Shown: in pieces, positions 51,607 through 60,948 of the stretch | Position numbering within the stretch: the first letter of the stretch is position 1 | How the letters are laid out: each line of letters begins with the position of its first letter | NCBI GenBank assembly: GCA_016718135.1 | Contig: JADKEF010000004.1 | Location: 62,001 to 126,000 of the forward strand | From: Acidobacteriota bacterium | GTDB taxonomy: Bacteria; Acidobacteriota; Blastocatellia; Pyrinomonadales; Pyrinomonadaceae | Direction of reading: 5' to 3' | DNA length: 64,000 nt | The notes under the pieces: generated by a model | Seen by the model: the letters and a program-made list of their open reading frames with translations, nothing else | Databases searched by the model: none | Told to the model about the DNA's origin: nothing | Program-made: the position numbers and the translations under genes

Positions 51607-52739
51607 TCTTTCGTACCTTTCTGCCCTACCTGAAATTCCTTCGGCGAGAGCCCGGTAAACTTCTTGAATGCCCGGTTGAATGTCGCTTTTGAGTTGAAGC
51701 CCGCGTCAAAGGCGACGGCGAGCAGTGTTGATTCGTCCGCAGCCGCGAGTTTCGATTTCACTTCCTCGATCCGATACTCGTTTATCAGATCGTTAAAGTT
51801 CTTCGCAAAGCCTTTATTGATGACATATGAAAGCACGGTCGCGTTCACGCCCATTGTCCGGGTCAGATCGGTGAGCGTGAGAGATGGATCGAGAAATGGC
51901 CGCTCATGCTCCATGACGTTGGTCAGCTCTTGCTTCAGGCGTTCGAGTTCGTTGGCGGCTATCAACGGTCGCCGATCTTCCGACGTCGCGACGGATGTCT
52001 CTGAGAAGTTGAGTTCGATCGTCTTTGATCGCAGATACCCCGCGATTGCGAGATAGTACGTCGCAAAAGCTAAGACGATCTCGAAGTAGAAAAACTGGAT
52101 ATACGACAGCTTGAACACAAGGCTATTCGTAAAGTCGAACAGGGCACCTAAGAGCAAGATCGCGGTGAAGATATATAGAAAGTTCCTGAGCCAATCAAAC
52201 TTGAGCTTTTCGGTGTCGGAGAAATTCTCATCAAGCCATGCCCTGTATTTCCGATAGTGCCGAATTGAAAAGACCAGCAACGTGATATTCCAGATGGCCT
52301 CGGTAACAAAGATCAACGCGCCAAAAACTTCGCCGTAATTATCACCAAACCATCTCTTCCACTCGAGGTCGTGTCCGAATAGGAAAAAGCGGTACGTAAG
52401 GTATGCGAACACCGGCACGAACAGCATCAGGTCGCGGCGCGTGAATCTGTGGTGTGCGTCCGTAAGATTGATCGTGTAAAACCACACGCAGACGCCGTAA
52501 CTGTAGGCGATCGAAAACGGGAAGTAGGTTAGCCACTGATTTTTGTCATAAACATTAGCAAACCCGATAAATGGCGTGATGAGGCTCGAACTCAGGATAA
52601 ACAAAAGCGCGGCTAACCACAGATCGGCTTTGGTTTTCCGCCGGAATCCGCGAATTATCAGCAAGCCCGCAAAGATCATGCCTTGCAGGATGCAGATGAA
52701 CACCAGAATGCTTCGAATGTTTAGAAAGTCGTATTCCAC
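51603..52739 (-). CDS. membrane-associated AraC-family regulator
   Basis: A 378-residue protein. The first 230 residues hold about seven hydrophobic helices (for example ILVFICILQGMIFAGLLIIRG and LWLAALLFILSSSLITPFIGF). The C-terminal 110 residues form an AraC DNA-binding domain: SLTLTDLTRTMGVNATVLSYVINKGF, then VAFDAGFNSKATFNRAFKKFTGLSPKEF. Such membrane-embedded AraC proteins are common in Bacteroidota and Acidobacteriota; the signal is unknown. It converges with the esterase gene and diverges from guaA. Confidence 0.88.
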   Translation of the reverse strand: MEYDFLNIRSILVFICILQGMIFAGLLIIRGFRRKTKADLWLAALLFILSSSLITPFIGFANVYDKNQWLTYFPFSIAYSYGVCVWFYTINLTDAHHRFTRRDLMLFVPVFAYLTYRFFLFGHDLEWKRWFGDNYGEVFGALIFVTEAIWNITLLVFSIRHYRKYRAWLDENFSDTEKLKFDWLRNFLYIFTAILLLGALFDFTNSLVFKLSYIQFFYFEIVLAFATYYLAIAGYLRSKTIELNFSETSVATSEDRRPLIAANELERLKQELTNVMEHERPFLDPSLTLTDLTRTMGVNATVLSYVINKGFAKNFNDLINEYRIEEVKSKLAAADESTLLAVAFDAGFNSKATFNRAFKKFTGLSPKEFQVGQKGTKD

Positions 52740-52900
52740 AGATCAGTTATGAATTCCAAACCTTTGCTTTCGTGGAGAACCTAAACCGGGATTCAGCCGG
52801 GAATTTACCTCTACTCTAGCGACTCCAGCGACTACCGTCTGACATTGAGACGCGACCAAAGTATAATAACCTTTGAACACTTAAAACGGAGTCGATTCTT

Positions 52901-54374
52901 TTGAACCACGAAACCATAATTATCCTGGATTTTGGCTCACAGTACACACAGCTTATTGCTCGGCGTGTGCGTGAGCAGGGCGTTTATTGCGAGATACATC
53001 CATTTCATTTGTCGGCGGACGCGATCGCGGCGAAACGTCCGATGGGCGTTATCTTGTCCGGAGGGCCGTCGAGCGTGACGGACGAGGATGCCCCGCGGGT
53101 TGAGGAAGGGTTCTATCAGAAGCTCAACGTTCCCATTCTTGGTATTTGCTATGGAATGCAGCTCGTCGCCGTGGATCTCGGCGGCGCGATACGAACTTCC
53201 CTTTGAGCTCGATGTGTGGATGAGCCACGGCGATCATGTCACGCGGCTTCCCGACGGTTTTGAGACCACCGCAACGACCGGCGATGTCGTGACCGCGATC
53301 GAGAATCCCGAACGCGGCATCTATTGTGTTCAGTTTCATCCCGAGGTCTCGCACACGCCGCTCGGTAAAGAAATAATCAGAAATTTCATATTTGGCATTT
53401 GTCATTGCAAAGGCGACTGGACACCCGCTCAATTTATCAAAGAAGAGATCGAAAAGATCCGCGAGATCGTCGGTCCGACCGATAACGTGGTCTGCGGGCT
53501 GTCGGGAGGCGTAGACTCGACCGTCGCGGCTGTACTTGTGCACGAAGCGATCGGCGACCGGCAGACGTGTATTTTTGTGAACAACGGTTTGCTTCGGTAT
53601 CGCGAGTTCGAAGACACGCTCGAGGTCTATAAGAACAACCTGCATCTGAACGTCCGCGGAGTCGATGCATCGGAAGATTTCTACTCCGTCCTCGCAAATG
53701 TTGTCGATCCCGAACTGAAACGAAAGGCGATCGGCGCCAAATTCATCGACGTTTTCGACATCGAGGCAAAAAAGATCGGCGATGTGAAATGGCTCGTTCA
53801 GGGCACGCTTTATCCCGACGTGATCGAATCGGTCAGCCTTCGCGGTTCTTCGGTCACGATCAAATCCCACCACAACGTCGGCGGCCTGCCGGATAAGATG
53901 GACCTCAAGCTGATTGAGCCTCTGCGTGAGCTTTTCAAGGATGAGGTCAGGCTGATCGGAAAAGATCTTGGCATTCCGGACGAAATTCTCCAGCGTCATC
54001 CATTTCCGGGTCCGGGACTTGGCGTTCGCATTCTCGGGGACATCACGCCGGAAAAGGTTGAGCTGCTTCAAAAAGCCGACCGTGTTTTCATCGAGGAACT
54101 GCACAATTTCGGCATCTACCAGGACGTCTGGCAAGCCTTCGCCGTGCTGCTCCCGATCCAGTCGGTCGGCGTCATGGGCGATTTCCGCACCTACGAACGA
54201 ACCGTAGCCCTCCGAGCCGTCACCTCGACCGACGGTATGACCGCCGACTGGGCGCGTCTGCCGCACGATTTTCTAGCAGCGGTTTCATCGCGAATTACGA
54301 GTGAGGTTCGGGGGGTGAATCGCGTCGTTTACGACATTTCTTCGAAACCGCCGAGCACGATCGAGTGGGAATAG
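52901..54374 (+). pseudogene. guaA: GMP synthase with internal deletion and frameshift
   Basis: GuaA aminates XMP to GMP. The TTG start at 52901 opens HETIIILDFGSQYTQLIARR and the glutaminase nucleophile loop ILGICYGMQL. The frame stops at 53206 just after LGGAI. The next frame resumes at ELPFELDVWMSHGD, keeps the HPEVSHTP catalytic His/Glu, and continues through the PP-loop GLSGGVDST and the C-terminal dimer domain to KPPSTIEWE. About 25-30 residues usually found between GG and WMSHGD are missing. Since the rest is highly conserved, a local sequence or assembly fault is likely; otherwise a second guaA must exist. Confidence 0.88.
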
Positions 54375-54381
54375 CTACCGC

Positions 54382-55089
54382 TTAGCTTGGAATAGTAATT
54401 CTCTCGAGTGCCTTACGGCTCAGTAAGCCGATCACAATTATCGAGACGATAGTAGCTGCAACGCCAACGCCGAAGATCGTCGCGTCTCGAGTGTCCGCCA
54501 GGTTCAACTCATAAAGGCCCGAACCGATAAATGCTACAGCGGCGGCACGCGGCAGATGGCCGAGCGTCGTCCCGGCTATAAAGGCTCTCAGGTCGACGCG
54601 GCTGGCTGCAAGCAGAAGATTGTTCAGTGCGAAGGGCATTATCACGGAGACGCGGAGAAGAAAGATGATCAGAGTTGTCTTGCGAAAATTCTCGCGTAGT
54701 AGTGCCGTGTGGATCGCATTAAGGCGTGGCCGCTGTTTCAATAAGGCCGGAAGTTGATCACCGCTGATGCGCTCACCGATAGTGAATGAAACGATCGATG
54801 CGGTGACCGTGCCGGCAAGGAGAACCAGCAGCCCGACAGGAAAGCCAAACGCCCAACCGCATAAAATGCCGACGACGTTCGTCGGTAGCAGGGCTAAACC
54901 GCAGAAAACGATAATGCCGAGATATACCAGGAAAATGCCCGGGAGCCAATTTTCCCGAAGCCACGCCCCCGTTTGCGGCAGGAATGCGATGAGCAACGCA
55001 CTGCCGACCATCGGTAAAAAGATCGCTACCAACCCCATCGGCGTCAGGCGGCCAAGTACGGTTAGCGAATGCCGAAGTCTATCAAACAT
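54382..55089 (-). CDS. TVP38/TMEM64-family membrane protein
   Basis: A 235-residue integral membrane protein with about five or six hydrophobic helices. The family core includes GWAFGFPVGLLVLLAGTVTASIVSFTIGE, the RENFRKTTLIIFLLRVSVIMPFALNN stretch and the FIAGTTLGHLPRAAAVAFIGS segment (the G.LP re-entrant motif of DedA/VTT-domain proteins, related to lipid scrambling). It ends 7 bp from the guaA stop. The frame is intact. Confidence 0.85.
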   Translation of the reverse strand: MFDRLRHSLTVLGRLTPMGLVAIFLPMVGSALLIAFLPQTGAWLRENWLPGIFLVYLGIIVFCGLALLPTNVVGILCGWAFGFPVGLLVLLAGTVTASIVSFTIGERISGDQLPALLKQRPRLNAIHTALLRENFRKTTLIIFLLRVSVIMPFALNNLLLAASRVDLRAFIAGTTLGHLPRAAAVAFIGSGLYELNLADTRDATIFGVGVAATIVSIIVIGLLSRKALERITIPS

Positions 55090-55114
55090 ATGGACCTAAA
55101 TGTCTCTCGAGACC

Positions 55115-55945
55115 TCAACTTATCCGTTTGACGACAAATGTCTTGCCATCGCCGCGTAAGAATTTACCCGTGTTGTAATTTGCGTCGTCAAAGACGAAAT
55201 CATTCGGCTCGCCCTTATCCGGATCTGATGTGAACGTGTTGTCACCCTCGGCGAAGAACATTTCGACGCCAGAGCCTTTTGCCCAGCGGACCTCAAATGC
55301 CATCTTCACGGCTTTTACCGTGCAGGTCGTATCGCCGACCTGATATTTGCCTTCGAATTCACCCGAAACAGCCTTGTCGGGCGTGCCTGAGTAAGTCTCT
55401 CTAAGCCATTGCATCAAATTGCCGGAATCTGCGCCGTAGTTGATGTTGTCAATTTTCCAAGCCCCGCTGACCTGCTTAACGGAAAAGATGATAGTCACCT
55501 TTTTGCCGAAGTTGGTAAAGGTAACAGGTACGGTACCCGTGTCTCCTTTTGTCTCCGCTTTGCCGATGGCAAAGTTCTTGATCTCCATATCCTGCGCGTT
55601 GTAGAGCGGGTCACCATCGATCGCCCCAACCTCGCCGCTCGAGTTGTTCGCGTCTTTCCAGATCAGATCAGCGAGCGGTTTGGTGAAATATTTGTCGACG
55701 AGGCCACGATTTTTGGTCTGAAAGAACGGACTTTTTTTCGCGTCATGCTGTTTATAAAGATCGGCAACTAGAGCTTCCGCAGCAGCAGATTGCGATTGAC
55801 CTCCGCCCTCGACCGCCGAACCGGAAGGTTCGGTGTTGGTGCTAACTGTTGGATTCGTATTCACCACTACCGCATTATTCGGGGTTGCCGAGCCGCAACC
55901 GGACAAAAATGCGACCGCTGACAGTGTTAGGACGAGGAAATATTT
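55115..55945 (-). CDS. lipoprotein, DUF3828-like
   Basis: About 276 residues from ATG 55945. A lipoprotein signal (FLVLTLSAVAFLSGCGS) places the acylated Cys near residue 17 and supports this start over the upstream ATG 55966. A Ser/Thr/Asn linker follows. Then a globular part (AAAEALVADLYKQHDAKKSPFFQTKNRGLVDKYFTKPLADLIWKD region) resembles DUF3828, with a further beta-rich domain (GEFEGKYQVGDTTCTVKAVKM). It is probably anchored in the outer or inner membrane. Function unknown. Confidence 0.75.
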   Translation of the reverse strand, partial: KYFLVLTLSAVAFLSGCGSATPNNAVVVNTNPTVSTNTEPSGSAVEGGGQSQSAAAEALVADLYKQHDAKKSPFFQTKNRGLVDKYFTKPLADLIWKDANNSSGEVGAIDGDPLYNAQDMEIKNFAIGKAETKGDTGTVPVTFTNFGKKVTIIFSVKQVSGAWKIDNINYGADSGNLMQWLRETYSGTPDKAVSGEFEGKYQVGDTTCTVKAVKMAFEVRWAKGSGVEMFFAEGDNTFTSDPDKGEPNDFVFDDANYNTGKFLRGDGKTFVVKRIS

Positions 55946-56032
55946 CATAATTGCTAGCGGCTCCAATTGTAGTTTCGCCGGATGCTCGATTATCCTACGA
56001 GTGGCCGATCCTTTTCAAAGACAGAGTAAAAA

Positions 56033-56782
56033 GTGTCAGTTAGCTCAGATAATATCGTAGAGTTCCGTTCCGTCGGGTATTGGATCGATGGCACGGCGAT
56101 CATCCACGGCCTCGATCTCGCCATCAACCGCGGTGAAGTTCTTGTTCTGCTCGGCGAATCGGGCTGTGGCAAGACGACCACTCTCAAGCTGATAAATCGG
56201 CTGATCGAGCCAACGTCTGGCGAGATTTTGGTCGATGGCAAACGCACGACAGACTGGAACAAGATCGAGTTGCGACGCCGGATCGGCTACGTTTTGCAGG
56301 ACGGCGGGCTGTTCCCGCATATGTCTGTCAGGGCGAATGTCGGACTTGTTCTGACGCTGAAGGATACCGATGCTGTAATTATCACGAAAAGAGCCGACGA
56401 AATGCTCTCGCTGGTCGGCCTGGACCCAGTTAAATTCGGCAAGCGTTTTCCGCACGAATTATCAGGCGGCCAGCGCCAACGCGTTGGCGTTGCACGTGCC
56501 TTGGCGTCAGACCCCGAGCTGCTCCTCCTCGACGAACCCTTCGGAGCCCTCGACGCGATCACGCGAACCAATCTCCAGAAGGAATTTGCCAGGCTCGTCC
56601 GCGATCTCGGCAAGACCGCCGTTTTTGTCACGCACGACCTGCATGAGGCGATGCTGCTTGGGACGCGCATCGCTTTAATGGAAAAAGGGCGGATCGTGCT
56701 GCTCGACACTGCCGAGAATTTTGCTGCGTCGGATCTGCCGCTCGCGCGAGCCTACCTCGAAACAATTAGCGCCGGAATTTAA
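56033..56782 (+). CDS. ABC transporter ATP-binding protein (OpuCA/ProV type)
   Basis: A 249-residue ATPase with Walker A LGESGCGKTT near residue 39, the Q-loop (YVLQDGGLFPHM), the signature HELSGGQRQRVGVARAL, Walker B LLLLDEPFGALD and the H-loop VFVTHDLHEAM. The sequence of the Q-loop region is typical of quaternary-amine and osmoprotectant importers. It lacks the C-terminal CBS domains of longer OpuCA proteins. Its permease partner lies 1.6 kb downstream, after an amidase gene. Confidence 0.88.
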   Translation: MSVSSDNIVEFRSVGYWIDGTAIIHGLDLAINRGEVLVLLGESGCGKTTTLKLINRLIEPTSGEILVDGKRTTDWNKIELRRRIGYVLQDGGLFPHMSVRANVGLVLTLKDTDAVIITKRADEMLSLVGLDPVKFGKRFPHELSGGQRQRVGVARALASDPELLLLDEPFGALDAITRTNLQKEFARLVRDLGKTAVFVTHDLHEAMLLGTRIALMEKGRIVLLDTAENFAASDLPLARAYLETISAGI

Positions 56783-56806
56783 AACTTTATTAAGATACAG
56801 AACATA

Positions 56807-58419
56807 ATGACAAGCAAGAACAGACGTGAGTTTTTGAAGAGCGGTGCGGCCGGTTTGGCGGCGATGGCTTTGTTTCGCAACGCGAAAGGCGAGATCGTCC
56901 TATCGGCTGAGGGCGATCCGTTTCCGGAGCTTGTCGAGGTGACGATCTCGCAGTTGCAGGCTCAGATGAAGTCCGGAAAGCTGACCGCGCGTAAGCTCAC
57001 CGAGATGTACATCGAGCGGATCAGGCAGATCGATACCAAAACCCGTTCGGTGATCGAGCTAAATCCCGACGCACTCGCAATAGCCGATGCCATGGACAAG
57101 GAGCGAAAGAAAGGCAGGCTTCGTGGCCCGATGCACGGAATCCCGATCCTGATCAAAGACAACATCGATACCGCCGACAAGATGATGACGACCGCCGGTT
57201 CGTTAGCACTCGTCGGCGCGGCGCCGCCTAAGCAGGACGCATTCGTCGTCCAGCAGCTACGCAAAGCCGGAGCGATCATTATCGGCAAAACCAACCTCAG
57301 CGAATGGGCCAACTTCCGTGGCAACCGCTCGATCAGCGGCTGGTCAGGACGCGGAGGGCAGACGAATAATCCGTATTATCTCGATGTGAATCCGTGCGGA
57401 TCGAGTTCCGGCTCGGGCGTGGCTCCATCGGCAAATCTATGTGCCGCCGCTGTCGGCACGGAGACGAACGGCTCGATCATCTGCCCTGCAAATACGAATG
57501 GCGTCGTCGGCATCAAGCCAACGCTCGGTCTCGTCTCACGCTCCGGCATCATCCCGATCGCCCATACCCAGGACACTGCCGGCCCCATGGCTCGGACCGT
57601 CGCCGATGCCGCAGCTCTGCTAAGCGCAATGGCCGGTCCCGACAAACAAGACGCGATCACCGCCGACGCTCATAAAAAGGGTGCGAAGGACTACACAAAA
57701 TTCCTCGACGCAAACGGCCTCAAGGTGCGCGGCTCGGGTTGGTCTTGCAGTTCGTACAAGGCCGTACCGCCGACCAGACCAAGGCATATTATCAGCCATT
57801 CATTGACAAGGTCCGCTCAGCTGGAGCGACCCTGATCGACGTCACATTTACGCCAGATTACAGCAAGGTCTCAACCCAGCGTTTGGATGTGTTGTTGTAT
57901 GAATTCAAGGCAGACCTAAACAAATACCTTGCCGCTCGCGGTTCGAAATACAAAACGCTCGAAGACCTGATCAAATTCAACGATGAGAACAAGGATAAGG
58001 AGCTAAAACTGTTTGGCCAGGAGCTATTTGCACAGGCACAGGCGAAAGCCGACCTGACCGACAAAGGCTACATCGATGCTCTCGCTGCAGTAAAACGCAC
58101 CAGCCAAAACGAAGGCATCGATGCCGTAATGGCAAAGGACAATCTCGACGCTATTGTCTCGCCAACTTCGGGTACAACATGGGCCATCGCCGCGACCGCC
58201 GGTTATCCATATATCACCGTCCCGCTCGGCCTGCGTGAGATGCCGGCCACAACAAACGCCGCCGGAGCCGCCGTCCCCGCCTCGATCGCCGCTACCGGCA
58301 TGGCATTCTGGGGAAAAGCCTGGAGCGAACCAGCGCTCATCAAATACGCCTACGCCTTCGAACAACTAACAAAAGGCCGCGTAACACCGCAGTTTTTGCC
58401 GACGTTTCCGAAGAAGTAA
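56807..58419 (+). pseudogene. Tat-exported amidase, single-base frameshift
   Basis: About 535 codons in two frames. A twin-arginine leader (NRREFLKSGAAGLAAMALF) precedes an amidase-signature domain with the catalytic Lys in GIPILIKDNIDT, the Gly/Ser-rich CGSSSGSGVAPSANL and GTETNGSIICPAN (catalytic Ser), then VSRSGIIPIAHTQDTAGPMARTVADAA. At 57724-57725 restoring one G to the GG run turns KVRGSGW into KGARLGLVLQF, and the second frame continues to 58419. It lies between the ABC ATPase and permease genes, so a role in releasing or processing an imported amine or amide is possible. Confidence 0.88.
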
Positions 58420-58425
58420 GCGAAT

Positions 58426-59988
58426 GTGAGAGATTTCTTACAATTTCTAAGTTCAAACTGGGCCGAGCTCCTGACATTAACGCGGGAGCATGTTTTTCTT
58501 GTATTCGTGTCGACGGGAGCGGCGATCTTGATCGGTGTGCCGCTTGGCGTTTTGTTGACACGCGTCAAAGCCTTGCGGACGCCGGTGCTTGGGTTTGCCA
58601 ATGTGATGCAGACGGTGCCGAGCTTGGCTTTGTTTGGCTTACTGATCCCAATACCGTTCATCGGCGGCATCGGTGCCCGAACGGCGATAATCGCTTTGGC
58701 TCTATATGCGTTGCTGCCGGTCATTCGCAATACAGTGACGGGAATTCTCGGTATCGATTCGAAGCTTATCGAGGCCGCCGACGCGATGGGAATGACAGGT
58801 TCGCAGCGTTTGCGAATGGTAGAATTGCCGCTCGCGATGCCGGTGATTCTTACAGGTATTAGAGTTGCGGTCGTGATCTCGGTCGGCGTCGCTACTGTCG
58901 CAGCGGCCGTCGGGGCGGGTGGACTAGGTACGTACATATTTCGCGGACTGAGGCAGAACGATAATAATTTGCTGATCGCTGGGGCATTAGCTTCGGCATT
59001 GCTGGCCTTGCTTTGCGATTTTGCTCTGGGTCAATTTGAGCGGTCGTATGCGATCGGAGAGAAAGCAAAAGCGCGGCGGCGGATCGTTGGATTTGGGATC
59101 GTCGGAGTGTTGGCAGTAATTGTTGCTCTTGGCTTTCTTCCGGGTTCCAGATCAGAAATTTCAAATTTGAGATCTGAAATTCCAGATTCGAGATCGACAA
59201 TAACGGTTGGCTCGAAGGACTTTACCGAGTCGGTTATCCTAGCTGAGATCTTGGCTCAAATGCTGGAGAAACAGGGCGTTACGGTCAAGCGGCAATTCGA
59301 ACTTGGCGGCGATCTTGCGCACAAAGGCCTGCTGTCAAAAGAGATTGATGTGTATCCTGAATACACGGGTACGGCGTACACAGCGATACTAAAACATCCG
59401 CCAATCACCGATCCACAGGCGGTTTACGATCAAACTAAAGCCGAATACGCGGATAAATTTAAGCTTACTGTGAGCCCTTCGCTCGGCTTTTCAAACGATT
59501 TTGCGATCCTCGTTCGCGGCGATGTAGCACGCAAAAATAATCTCAAAACCATTTCCGATGCTGTGCCATTGGCAAAAACGTGGCAGGCCGGTTTCGGGCA
59601 GGATTTTATGTCACGCGCCGATGGTTACGCCGGTTTTGCCAAGGCGTATGGTTTCCAATTCGCCAAGCAACCACGCGAAATGGACCTTTCCCTAACTTAT
59701 CGTGCGCTCCAATCCAGCGAACTCGACATCATCGCCGGCAACTCCACCGATGGCCTCATCGCCGCTCTCGACCTTTTCCAACTCGACGACGACAAACGCT
59801 ACTTCCCGCCCTACCAAGCCGTCTTCATCGCCCGCCGCGACATCGACGACCTCCTTGCGGTTGCTTTTGCAAGGCTAAGCAACGCGATCTCGACTGACGA
59901 GATGCGGCGGATGAACTATGAGGTGGATGGGAAGAAGCGAACGCCGAGAGAGGTCGCAGATGAGTGGATCGTCGAAAGGAGGTTTTGA
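58426..59988 (+). CDS. fused ABC permease and substrate-binding protein (OpuB/OpuC-type)
   Basis: A 520-residue fusion. Residues 1-220 form a binding-protein-dependent permease with about six helices and the EAA-like loop IEAADAMGMTGSQRLRMVELPLAMPVILTG. After a linker, residues 255-520 form an OpuAC-like periplasmic binding domain (TITVGSKDFTESVILAEILAQMLE, then KEIDVYPEYTGTAYTAIL). Such fusions import glycine betaine, choline or related osmoprotectants together with the ATPase at 56033. The start codon at 58426 is GTG, 7 bp after the amidase stop. Confidence 0.9.
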   Translation: MRDFLQFLSSNWAELLTLTREHVFLVFVSTGAAILIGVPLGVLLTRVKALRTPVLGFANVMQTVPSLALFGLLIPIPFIGGIGARTAIIALALYALLPVIRNTVTGILGIDSKLIEAADAMGMTGSQRLRMVELPLAMPVILTGIRVAVVISVGVATVAAAVGAGGLGTYIFRGLRQNDNNLLIAGALASALLALLCDFALGQFERSYAIGEKAKARRRIVGFGIVGVLAVIVALGFLPGSRSEISNLRSEIPDSRSTITVGSKDFTESVILAEILAQMLEKQGVTVKRQFELGGDLAHKGLLSKEIDVYPEYTGTAYTAILKHPPITDPQAVYDQTKAEYADKFKLTVSPSLGFSNDFAILVRGDVARKNNLKTISDAVPLAKTWQAGFGQDFMSRADGYAGFAKAYGFQFAKQPREMDLSLTYRALQSSELDIIAGNSTDGLIAALDLFQLDDDKRYFPPYQAVFIARRDIDDLLAVAFARLSNAISTDEMRRMNYEVDGKKRTPREVADEWIVERRF

Positions 59989-59996
59989 AGTCAAGA

Positions 59997-60383
59997 ATGA
60001 GCTATCTTTGTTTATGCGGTCACGTCATTAAGGACAATATCTATCCCTGCCCTGAGAGGGGGGATCTGAAATGGCAAACGGAGTCGGAGAACATCTCCCA
60101 AGAGTCGTTCGAAGCACTAAAGGAGTTTTTCAATGCCGTTGAAAACGACGCGAAAAACGGATGGCTTTTGAAATTCTTTAACCACAGCCTGTATCTCAAA
60201 GCAGATATGGCAACTATTGTTATTGACATCATGTCGAGGTACGATGGGAAAGAAGGACGCTCAGTTTATCGTTGCCCAGAATGTGAACGAATGTACGTTC
60301 AAACAAAGTACCGCTCAGACGAGTATGAGTGCTTTGAGAAGCGTACCGATTACAGTCGGAATGCGGAAGGGTTAGCTGATTAA
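59997..60383 (+). CDS. small zinc-finger-like hypothetical protein
   Basis: A protein of about 128 residues from ATG 59997. The N-terminus has CLCGHVIKDNIYPCP and the C-terminal third has YRCPECERMYVQTKY, each with Cys pairs suited to bind zinc. The middle is helical (SFEALKEFFNAVENDAKNGW). No catalytic motif is seen. It starts 9 bp after the transporter fusion gene and precedes a HicB-like gene by 5 bp. Function unknown. Confidence 0.65.
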   Translation: MSYLCLCGHVIKDNIYPCPERGDLKWQTESENISQESFEALKEFFNAVENDAKNGWLLKFFNHSLYLKADMATIVIDIMSRYDGKEGRSVYRCPECERMYVQTKYRSDEYECFEKRTDYSRNAEGLAD

Positions 60384-60388
60384 TCTCG

Positions 60389-60589
60389 ATGAGAGAACGT
60401 GAATTCAACATTGAATGGAGCGAAAGCGATAGTGAGTTTATAGCAAGGTGTTCCACCTTTCCCCGTCTGATGGCTTTTGGCGGCACAATTGAGGAAGCAA
60501 TTATAGAGGGAAACGTCGCATTTGAGTTATTTGCAGCATCCTATCGCGAGCGCGGACTATCGCTACCAACCGGGCCGCTAGATAATTAG
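60389..60589 (+). CDS. orphan HicB-like protein
   Basis: A 66-residue protein: NIEWSESDSEFIARCSTFPRLMAFGGTIEEAIIEGNVAF is the partial RNase-H-like fold of HicB antitoxins (strand, E/A-rich turn, G.T.EEA helix). The family usually pairs with a HicA toxin and often has a C-terminal DNA-binding tail; neither is seen here. It may be a solitary regulator or a stand-alone HicB-domain protein linked to the upstream zinc-finger gene. Confidence 0.65.
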   Translation: MREREFNIEWSESDSEFIARCSTFPRLMAFGGTIEEAIIEGNVAFELFAASYRERGLSLPTGPLDN

Positions 60590-60692
60590 CTTGCTTAATA
60601 ATTAATTCTCCTGTAATATACAAATGTTGATAATTCCGTATCTCATTCGCCGACGGTAAACACGCTCTCATCGTGAGTAAGCGTAATGGATA

Positions 60693-60758
60693 GTTCGAGG
60701 CACGGTTCGTTTAATACTGTTAGAAGAGTTTCGCATCAATGATGCAGAAACCTCGAAC
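60693..60758 (+). other. structured element upstream of rhlE
   Basis: GTTCGAGG (60693-60700) is complementary to CCTCGAAC (60751-60758), and immediately inside the right arm GTTTCGCATC and GATGCAGAAAC (about 60728-60751) form a further stem with a three-base loop and one bulge. It lies in a 360 bp gap between the HicB-like gene and rhlE. It could be a leader structure, terminator or small RNA; no T-run follows. The remaining part of the gap shows no gene. Confidence 0.35.
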
Positions 60759-60948
60759 GCTGTACTTCCTTGCCACCGTTACACTGAAGATCATTCCGCG
60801 TTAGTAACTTCTTATTACATCCCGAAGAAATGTTCCACAGCCGTTTTTGCATGTCATTTGTTGACGTGCGGGGACGGAGTAGGTGAATTTATATTTTGCC
60901 TGTTACAAATGCGAGCGGTTCTTCAGTAGATAGAGATATATAATTTTA

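Noticed and set aside
53124..54266. A 380-codon open frame antisense to guaA
   Set aside because: It mirrors the codon structure of the strongly conserved guaA strand and shows no domain or start signal of its own.
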